A stretch of 12,288 bases of DNA from NCBI GenBank assembly GCA_934565775.1, contig CAKTIN010000056.1, positions 1-12,288 of the forward strand. The letters are read 5' to 3'. Under the pieces are notes generated by a model, which had not been told where the DNA came from, did not search any database, and worked only from the letters and a program-made list of their open reading frames with translations. This DNA comes from an uncultured Oscillospiraceae bacterium (GTDB taxonomy: Bacteria; Bacillota; Clostridia; Oscillospirales; Oscillospiraceae). The number at the start of each line of letters is the position of its first letter. Positions within the stretch are counted from its first letter, which is position 1. The translations under genes and the position numbers were made by a program. This document shows, one piece after another, positions 6,520-12,288 of this stretch.

Positions 6520-8799
6520 ATGACAGATTTTGAATATAAGGCCCTGCTCTCCAAGCTCACCCTGAGAGAAAAGGCCATCATGTGCGCCCAGGTGATCGAC
6601 CACCAGGCCGGAAAGCTCCACAACGGTCAGGCTCTGTCCATCGGGATGGAGGGGGTCGTCCATTGCGATAACCCCAGCGGCGATATGGGCGAGAGCCGCG
6701 TCCTGTCGGAGCAGGAGCGCCTAAAGACCCATCATGGCACGACCTTTCCCCATATGGCGGCGCTGGCCGCGACCTGGGACTGCGAGACCGCCCGCCGGGT
6801 GGGCCGGGCAAACGGCATCGAGGCCAAGGAAAACGGCGTGACCCTTCTGGCCCGGCCGGGCGTCAATATCAAGCGCAGTCCCTTAGCCGGGCGGAACTTT
6901 GAGTATTTCTCGGAGGACCCGTATCTGACCGGGGAGCTGGCGGGCTCTTACATCCAGGGGGTGCAGAGCACCCGGACCGCCGCCTGCCTGAAGCATTACG
7001 CGGTAAACAACCAGGAGTATGAGCGCATGACCACGAATGCCGTGATTGGCGAGCGCGCGCTCCGGGAGATTTATCTGGAGCCCTTCCGGATTGCCATTCA
7101 AAAGGGCGACCCCTGGAGCATCATGACCTCCTATAACCGGGTCAACGGCGAGTGGACCAGCTCCAACCGCCACCTGATGGCGGAGATTCTCCGGGGAGAA
7201 TGGGGCTACGAGGGCATGGTCCAGTCGGATGGGCTGGCCATCCAAACCAACAAGGTTTCCGCCCACGCCTGCGGAATGGACTGCGAGGGCAACGAATACA
7301 CCGAGCATACCGGGGAGCTTCTGGACGCCGTTTATCGGGGCGAGATCTCGGAGGCGGAGCTGGATACTCACTGCCTGCGCTTGCTGAAGCTCCAGGAGAA
7401 GGTCCAGGGACCCGCAGAGCGGGCGGACTACGAGGCGAATCACGCCTATGCCGTTCAGGTTGCGGAGCAGGCGGCCGTATTGCTGAAAAACGACGGAATT
7501 CTCCCGCTGTCCCTGCCCTGTGAGGGGCTTCTGGTCGCCGGTTCCATTGCGGAGCTGCCGCCCTACTGCGGCTGCGGCAGCGGTCATACCAACGCCCGGG
7601 TCCTGGACCGCGGCCTGGAGCAAATCACAAGGCTGTTGGGCGCGGCGCCTGCCTATGTGCCGGGCTACCCCAATGTGGGCGATATGGAGGCTGACGATCC
7701 GGCCCTGGCGGCGGAAGCGGCCCGGGCAGCCCGGCAGGCGAAGTGCGTTGCAGCGTTCGTGGGGCTGCCGGTCCCTCTGGAGACGGAGAACCACGACCGC
7801 ACCACGCTGGCGCTGCCCCTGGGGCAGCGGCGGATGCTGGAGGCCGTCTGCGCGGCGAATCCCAACGTCATTCTCTGCGTCCATGCCGGGGCGCCGGTGG
7901 ACCTTACCCCGTTTGCCGGAAAGGTCCGGGCGATCCTGTTCCTGTATACCGGCGGGGAGGGGATCGGCGCGGCCTGCGCGAACCTTCTTTTCGGCCTTGC
8001 GGAGCCCGGCGGACGGCTGCCGGAGACCTTCCCCCTGCGCCTGGAGGACACCCCGGCGTTTCTCTCCTTCCCGGATTTCCCCAGCAATCAGCACAATGTG
8101 CGCTATGACGAGGGAATCTATGTGGGGTACCGCTGGTATGAGGCCCGGAAGCTGCCGGTGCAGTATCCCTTTGGCTTCGGCCTGTCTTATACCACCTTTG
8201 CCTTTTCTGACCTGCGGCTCAGCCGGAGGCAGCTGCCCCCCGGGGAGCGGCTGCAAATCCGGTGCCGCGTCACCAATACCGGCACCCGGCCGGGCTCTCA
8301 GGTCGTGCAGGTCTATGTGCGGGACCCAGTCCATAGCGCCCCCAGGCCGGAGAAAGAGCTGAAGGGCTTCGGCAAGGTCCGGCTGGAGCCGGGGGAGAGC
8401 CGGGACGTAGAGATCCTTCTGGGTGATCACGCCTTCTCCTTCTGGAATGAGAACACCAACGCCTGGTGCGTGGAGGCCGGTGAATTTGAAATCCTCGTAG
8501 GGGACTCCTCCGACCGTATTCTTCTGAAGGAGACCGTGGAGGTACAGTCTCAGGACCGGTATATGCGCTACAGCACCATGACGCCGGTGGAGTGGATCTG
8601 CCGCTCCGGCAATCTGGATGCGGCCTGCCAGGGCCTTCCCGCCAGTGTGCGCCAGACCATCGACAACGTCCGGGACTTTGCCTGCGCCTTCCCGTTTTAC
8701 CGGCTGAAATTCCCCCTGCTGGGCTTTACGCCGCTCTCCGCCGAGGAGATGGACACAATCCTTTACCGGCTCAACACCCTGCCGGAGCGCCACGGCTAG
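6520..8799 (+). CDS. Glycoside hydrolase family 3, beta-glucosidase-like
   Basis: This 759-residue protein with no signal peptide is a cytoplasmic enzyme that should release beta-linked sugar from small glycosides. The N-terminal barrel (about 1-300) has GRNFEYFSEDP (124-134), KHYAVNNQE (158-166), MTSYNRVNG (202-210) and the nucleophile region MVQSDGLA, Asp237. The second domain (about 315-560) has ETENHDR (421-427) where relatives have ESEGxDR, and AEPGGRLPETFP. A fibronectin III-like domain (about 570-670) and a 90-residue C-terminal extension follow. Gly replaces the common Trp after the nucleophile (SDG instead of SDW), so specificity may be unusual. The ATG at 6520 follows the permease stop by 10 nt with an AGGA at 9 nt; longer readings would overlap the permease. 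The operon continues with the reductase. Confidence 0.93.
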   Translation: MTDFEYKALLSKLTLREKAIMCAQVIDHQAGKLHNGQALSIGMEGVVHCDNPSGDMGESRVLSEQERLKTHHGTTFPHMAALAATWDCETARRVGRANGIEAKENGVTLLARPGVNIKRSPLAGRNFEYFSEDPYLTGELAGSYIQGVQSTRTAACLKHYAVNNQEYERMTTNAVIGERALREIYLEPFRIAIQKGDPWSIMTSYNRVNGEWTSSNRHLMAEILRGEWGYEGMVQSDGLAIQTNKVSAHACGMDCEGNEYTEHTGELLDAVYRGEISEAELDTHCLRLLKLQEKVQGPAERADYEANHAYAVQVAEQAAVLLKNDGILPLSLPCEGLLVAGSIAELPPYCGCGSGHTNARVLDRGLEQITRLLGAAPAYVPGYPNVGDMEADDPALAAEAARAARQAKCVAAFVGLPVPLETENHDRTTLALPLGQRRMLEAVCAANPNVILCVHAGAPVDLTPFAGKVRAILFLYTGGEGIGAACANLLFGLAEPGGRLPETFPLRLEDTPAFLSFPDFPSNQHNVRYDEGIYVGYRWYEARKLPVQYPFGFGLSYTTFAFSDLRLSRRQLPPGERLQIRCRVTNTGTRPGSQVVQVYVRDPVHSAPRPEKELKGFGKVRLEPGESRDVEILLGDHAFSFWNENTNAWCVEAGEFEILVGDSSDRILLKETVEVQSQDRYMRYSTMTPVEWICRSGNLDAACQGLPASVRQTIDNVRDFACAFPFYRLKFPLLGFTPLSAEEMDTILYRLNTLPERHG

Positions 8800-8845
8800 G
8801 GGAATCGCACACCCACTCTGATAAGCAGAAATGAGGTACAGTACC

Positions 8846-9724
8846 ATGCAAATGATTCGTATTACCGATGAGCTTTCTTTTTCCAGAATCATTCAGGGAC
8901 TCTGGCGGGTGACGGACTGGAATCTGACCACCCGGGAACTGACAAATTTCCTGAACGCCTGTATCGACCGGGGAGTCGATACCTTTGACACCGCCGATAT
9001 TTACGGCGGCCTGTGCGAGGAGCAGGTGGGCAAGGCCCTGCGGGAAATTCCCCGGAGCCGGTATAAAATCATCTCCAAGGGCGGCATTTGCCTGGGGAGC
9101 AACGGCGGTGGGAACTATTACAACACCTCCTATGATTACCTGCTGGAGGCCTGCCGGAATTCGGTGCGGAAGCTGAACTGCGGCTACCTGGATCTGTACT
9201 TGATCCACCGGGAGGACCCGCTGATCCATCACGAGGAGGCCGCCCGGGCCCTGCTGCGGCTGAAGGCCGACGGCTGCATCCGGGAGGCCGGCGTGTCCAA
9301 CTTTGACCCCTATAAGTTCCACGCCTTGAACCGCTATATGGGCGGCATCCTGCGGACCAATCAGATCGAGTGGAACCCCTGCTGCTTTGAGCACTTCCGG
9401 TCCGGTATGATGGATCTGCTCCAGGAGGAGCGGATTCATCCCATGATCTGGTCGCCTCTGTGCGGCGGCGCGCTGTTTACCAGCCAGGACGAGCCCTATA
9501 TCCGGACCCGCGCGGTGCTGAAGGATATGGCCGAGGAGAAGGGAATCTCTGTAAACACCCTGGTCTACGCCTGGATCCTGCGCCATCCCGTGGGCGCCAT
9601 GCCTCTGGTGGGCAGCAGCAAGCTTACCCGGCTGGATGAGGCCATCGCCGCGCTGGATGTGGAGCTGAGCCAGGAGGACTGGTTCAAGATCTACCGGGCA
9701 AGCGGCCAGATGGTCGTGCGCTAG
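8846..9724 (+). CDS. Aldo/keto reductase
   Basis: This is an NAD(P)H-dependent oxidoreductase of the AKR TIM-barrel family, cytoplasmic, 292 residues from this start. The catalytic tetrad is complete: Asp and Tyr in TFDTADIYGG, Lys in ISKGG, and His in YLIHRED. The C-terminal cofactor-binding part has the typical MPLVGSSKLTRL. It resembles YdhF-type reductases in its opening (ITDELSFSRIIQGLWRV). The ATG at 8846 is preferred because GAGG lies 9 nt upstream; an ATG at 8831 (five residues longer) lacks a comparable site. It is 46 nt after the GH3 stop and 13 nt before the first M24 gene, so it belongs to the same operon. A role in reducing or oxidising the released sugar or aglycone is inference. 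Confidence 0.92.
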   Translation: MQMIRITDELSFSRIIQGLWRVTDWNLTTRELTNFLNACIDRGVDTFDTADIYGGLCEEQVGKALREIPRSRYKIISKGGICLGSNGGGNYYNTSYDYLLEACRNSVRKLNCGYLDLYLIHREDPLIHHEEAARALLRLKADGCIREAGVSNFDPYKFHALNRYMGGILRTNQIEWNPCCFEHFRSGMMDLLQEERIHPMIWSPLCGGALFTSQDEPYIRTRAVLKDMAEEKGISVNTLVYAWILRHPVGAMPLVGSSKLTRLDEAIAALDVELSQEDWFKIYRASGQMVVR

Positions 9725-9737
9725 AAAGGCGGCCAAC

Positions 9738-10991
9738 ATGGAACCCAGGTCTTTATTTTCAAAACCCATGCTGGATCGCAACGAGCTGGTGCTGTTTTAC
9801 TCTCCGGAGGAATATCTGCGCCGGAGAGCCGCCGTCCAGCAGCTCATGCGGGAGCGGCAGCTTCAGCTTCTGCTCATCGGAAACCCCTGCGAGGAGGCCT
9901 ATAGCGCTTGGCTGGCCAACGACTTAAATTGCAGCACGCTGCTGCTGGACGCGGGCGGCGAGCTGACCCTGGTCTACGGCAGCGGTATGGCGGACGGCCC
10001 GGCCCCGGCGCATCCGGAGCGGATGGTGGGGGGCTATGAATTTTCCGGGCTGATTCCCGGTATCCGCTATACCCAGGGGATCGAGCTGCCCTATGTAATC
10101 GACCGTATTGCCCCGGAGGGGCGGATCGGCGTCATCAACTGGCGCTACCTGCCGGCTGACTTCTGCCGGGCTCTGGAGCGCGCCTGCCCCCGGATTCAAT
10201 GGGTGGATTTGCGAATTCCGGTCTGCACCCTGCGGGCGATCCGAAGCCCGGAGGAGCGGGAGGCCATAGCCCGGACGGCGGATATGGAGAAAAAAATCTT
10301 CGAAGCCGCCCCTCTGTTCATCCGGGAGGGCCGCTACGCCCGGGACATCATCCGGGACTTCAGCTACTATGCCCGGGAGCTGGGCGCCGGGCGGGACGAA
10401 TGCGCCCCCTTCTTCCTGAGCTTCGGCTATGAGAACGATGGCGGGCCGCTCCCGCTGCCCTCGGCCGGGATGCGGATGTATTATGACCGCCTGGAGCGGG
10501 TACGCCCGGGCTTCAAGATGCTGCTGATGCTGGAGATGAACCGCTACGGCGGCATGATTCTGGACACCGGCCGTACCTTCTCCATGGGGGAGCCCCATCC
10601 CGAGACCCGCCGGGTCTACGAGCGCTCCGCCCAGGTCCAGGCCTTTGTCGCCTCTAAAATGAAGCCCGGGGCAATCCCCCGGCAGATCGAGCAGGAGGCC
10701 GTGGCCTACGCCAAGGAATTGGACATTCATATGCTGTCCTGGAACCTGCTCCACGGCATGGGCAACACCCGCACGGAGGCGCCGGATCTGCGGGACCCCA
10801 CAACCATCGACCTGCCCCTGCAGGAGCATATGCACCTGCTGTGTGAGCCCAATACCTGCCTGCCCTATGGGGACCCGAAGGCGCCCACCTACAGCTTCTT
10901 CGAGGTCCTGGTCATTCCCAACACCTATCTGGTCACATCCCAGGGCGGCATACCCTTGGTGGACTTCCCCACGGAAATCGTCGTATTATAA
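9738..10991 (+). CDS. M24 family protein (Xaa-Pro aminopeptidase/creatinase fold) with altered metal site
   Basis: The 417-residue protein has the two-domain layout of prolidase/creatinase relatives: an N-terminal creatinase-like domain (about 20-165) and a C-terminal pita-bread domain (about 175-417). Landmarks are RAIRSPEEREAI (166-177), LEMNRYGGMILDTGRTFSMG (265-284), LLHGMGNTRTEAP (337-349), CEPNT (369-373) and FFEVLVI (387-393). In active M24 peptidases the ligands are Asp, Asp, His, Glu, Glu; here the positions appear as Glu266, Asp276, His339, Glu370 and Glu389, so the first Asp is replaced. It may be a peptidase of changed metal use, or a non-peptidase hydrolase/lyase like creatinase, ectoine hydrolase or DddP. 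The start follows AAAGGCGG at 5 nt; the next gene begins 14 nt downstream. Confidence 0.85.
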   Translation: MEPRSLFSKPMLDRNELVLFYSPEEYLRRRAAVQQLMRERQLQLLLIGNPCEEAYSAWLANDLNCSTLLLDAGGELTLVYGSGMADGPAPAHPERMVGGYEFSGLIPGIRYTQGIELPYVIDRIAPEGRIGVINWRYLPADFCRALERACPRIQWVDLRIPVCTLRAIRSPEEREAIARTADMEKKIFEAAPLFIREGRYARDIIRDFSYYARELGAGRDECAPFFLSFGYENDGGPLPLPSAGMRMYYDRLERVRPGFKMLLMLEMNRYGGMILDTGRTFSMGEPHPETRRVYERSAQVQAFVASKMKPGAIPRQIEQEAVAYAKELDIHMLSWNLLHGMGNTRTEAPDLRDPTTIDLPLQEHMHLLCEPNTCLPYGDPKAPTYSFFEVLVIPNTYLVTSQGGIPLVDFPTEIVVL

Positions 10992-11005
10992 GGGAGGGTT
11001 CCGAA

Positions 11006-12214
11006 ATGTATTATCATATGATGAGCCATATGTGGATGAACTACTCCCAGCAGGAGCTGGAGCGGCGGCACGCCGCCGTGAAAGCGGTCCTGCGCAAGCT
11101 CGACCTGCCCGGCGTCCTTGCATTCAGCTGGGACGGCATTCTGAAAAGCTGGCTGCTGGGAGAGCGCATTCATGGCTACACCGGAGCAGGGGATATTCTG
11201 CTGACGGATGGCCCCAGCTACTGCGTTTCCGAGGAATTTCTTCATTTCCGGATGCTGGAGCCCGGGGAGGATTTCCTCTCCTACGTCTCTCCTACCAACT
11301 ATCACGCCGTTCAGAAGGCGACCCGGTTCTCCTTTGCGCCCATTCTCGCGGCCATGGAGCAGGCGGGGACCCACCGCTTTGGCATTTACGCCCCCCGGGA
11401 GATGAATGTGCAGACGGAGCAATACCTCCGCAAGCACATTCCGAATTTGGAATTTGTGGATGTCACCCGGGCTCTGGACGAGGTGCAGATGGTCCGCAGT
11501 CCGGAGGAGCTGGCCTCGGCGCAAAAAGCCGCTGCCGCATTGCAGCAGGTCTTTCAGGCCATTCCCGCCATTATGCGCCCCGGAATGCTGGAGAGCGAAT
11601 GCCGCAACCGGATCTTCCATCTGCCCGCCTCCGGCCTGACCGGAGACACCAGCTTCTATACCACCTCTCTGGTGCGGCTGACCGCCGGCAAGGAGGGAGC
11701 CCCGCAGACGACGGACCGGCCGGTCTTTCCCGGGCGGGCGCTGGAGCCGGGAGACCGGGTGAACGTGCGCATGAATTACCCGGTGGGAAATTGGTTCCTC
11801 GGCATGACGGCCAGAAGCTTCCTCCTGGCTGAAAAGGCGGAGCCCGAGACGCTCCAAAAGTGGGCCGTCGCCGCAGAGGCAAATCGCCTGGCCGCCTCCG
11901 GTCTGAAGCCCGGTGCGACCCTTCGGGAAGTTGCCGGCAAAGTCAATGCCTATCTGCTCGCCCAGGGAAGCCGGGAGGACTCCTCCTGTTTCCTCCACGG
12001 CATTTCCAGCTATATGCAGGAAAAACCCTGCCTGTTTGACGAGACCCAGGACGCCCCCCTCCGGGCCGGAATGATTCTGGCAGTCTGCCCATCGGCACAG
12101 TTCGGGCAGGAGGACCCCTTCTGCTGCGGGGATGTCTACGCTGTCACCGAAACCGGCGCCCAACGGCTCGGGGATCTGCCCCAGGAGCTGATCCTGGTCC
12201 CGCCCCTGTCCTAA
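11006..12214 (+). CDS. M24-like protein lacking most metal ligands (probable partner of the preceding gene)
   Basis: This 402-residue protein has the same layout as its neighbour: creatinase-like N-terminal domain (about 15-155), the linker VQMVRSPEELASA, and a pita-bread domain. The metal site is largely gone: NVRMNYPVGN (253-262) stands where the first Asp is expected, LGMTARSF (265-272) where the second is, and AVCPS (359-363) where the Glu-Pro motif is. One His remains in FLHGISSY (His331), and Asp376 sits near the last Glu position. It may be a non-metal enzyme like creatinase, which works without metal, or an inactive subunit that pairs with the preceding protein. GGGAGG lies 8 nt before the ATG. 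It is the last gene of the operon. Confidence 0.8.
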   Translation: MYYHMMSHMWMNYSQQELERRHAAVKAVLRKLDLPGVLAFSWDGILKSWLLGERIHGYTGAGDILLTDGPSYCVSEEFLHFRMLEPGEDFLSYVSPTNYHAVQKATRFSFAPILAAMEQAGTHRFGIYAPREMNVQTEQYLRKHIPNLEFVDVTRALDEVQMVRSPEELASAQKAAAALQQVFQAIPAIMRPGMLESECRNRIFHLPASGLTGDTSFYTTSLVRLTAGKEGAPQTTDRPVFPGRALEPGDRVNVRMNYPVGNWFLGMTARSFLLAEKAEPETLQKWAVAAEANRLAASGLKPGATLREVAGKVNAYLLAQGSREDSSCFLHGISSYMQEKPCLFDETQDAPLRAGMILAVCPSAQFGQEDPFCCGDVYAVTETGAQRLGDLPQELILVPPLS

Positions 12215-12223
12215 TCTGATAAA

Positions 12224-12274
12224 AAGCCCGCCAACCGGACTTGCTTTTTGAGAAGCGGTCCCATTGGCGGGCTT
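12224..12274. terminator. Hairpin terminator at the operon end
   Basis: AAGCCCGCCAA (12224-12234) pairs exactly with TTGGCGGGCTT (12264-12274); the enclosed 29 nt can form an inner GGAC/GTCC helix. It begins 10 nt after the last stop codon. The T-run is stronger on the minus strand (GGGCTTTTTATC) than on the + strand (CTTATTCTG), so it may mainly stop leftward transcription from a convergent gene beyond the window while also ending this operon. Confidence 0.8.
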
Positions 12275-12288
12275 ATTCTGCTTACGAC

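Noticed and set aside
8563..8854. MRYSTM encoded twice, near the GH3 C-terminus (8563) and at the reductase 5' end (8831)
   Set aside because: 15 of 18 bases match but the similarity does not extend further; probably coincidence, and the second copy lies upstream of the preferred reductase start.
6883..8892. Long leftward open frame of about 670 codons opposite the intact GH3 gene
   Set aside because: The GH3 motifs are on the + strand and the antisense product is low-complexity and GC-driven.

Overview
The window looks like a high-GC Firmicute chromosome, probably an Oscillospiraceae gut relative (Flavonifractor/Oscillibacter-like). That placement is an inference from GC-rich codon use, the tmRNA/SmpB/cyclophilin and DinB protein styles, and an RbsC-type permease and GH3 enzymes typical of gut Clostridia. 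No tRNA, rRNA, CRISPR array or insertion sequence was seen.

Left half (1-3930), housekeeping. Leftward: a HAD-family hydrolase (2200-1538), smpB (1498-1031), a cyclophilin peptidyl-prolyl isomerase (1012-476), and tmRNA/ssrA (422-76). SmpB and its RNA partner tmRNA therefore sit in one leftward array with a cyclophilin between them. Rightward, from a promoter divergent to the HAD gene: an 88-residue unknown protein and dinB (DNA polymerase IV), closed by a strong, apparently bidirectional terminator.

Right half (3933-12288), accessory glycoside-catabolism region. A leftward GH3 beta-glucosidase gene has lost its whole catalytic N-terminal barrel. Its broken 5' end abuts head-to-head a rightward fragment of a sugar ABC ATPase. 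That fragment has lost its N-terminal domain and C-terminus and runs in frame into an RbsC-like permease. Two rearrangement junctions therefore lie about 260 bases apart (about 5270-5290 and about 5538). Downstream, tightly spaced on the + strand, are an apparently intact GH3 enzyme, an aldo/keto reductase, and two tandem M24 (creatinase/prolidase, 'pita-bread') proteins, the second lacking nearly all canonical metal ligands. The array ends at a hairpin terminator.

Working model (inference): an ABC importer brought in a glycosylated compound, the cytoplasmic GH3 enzyme removed sugar, and the reductase and M24 pair processed the aglycone or sugar product. The importer and the second GH3 have since been damaged by deletion, or the assembly is wrong there. 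The substrate cannot be read from this sequence.
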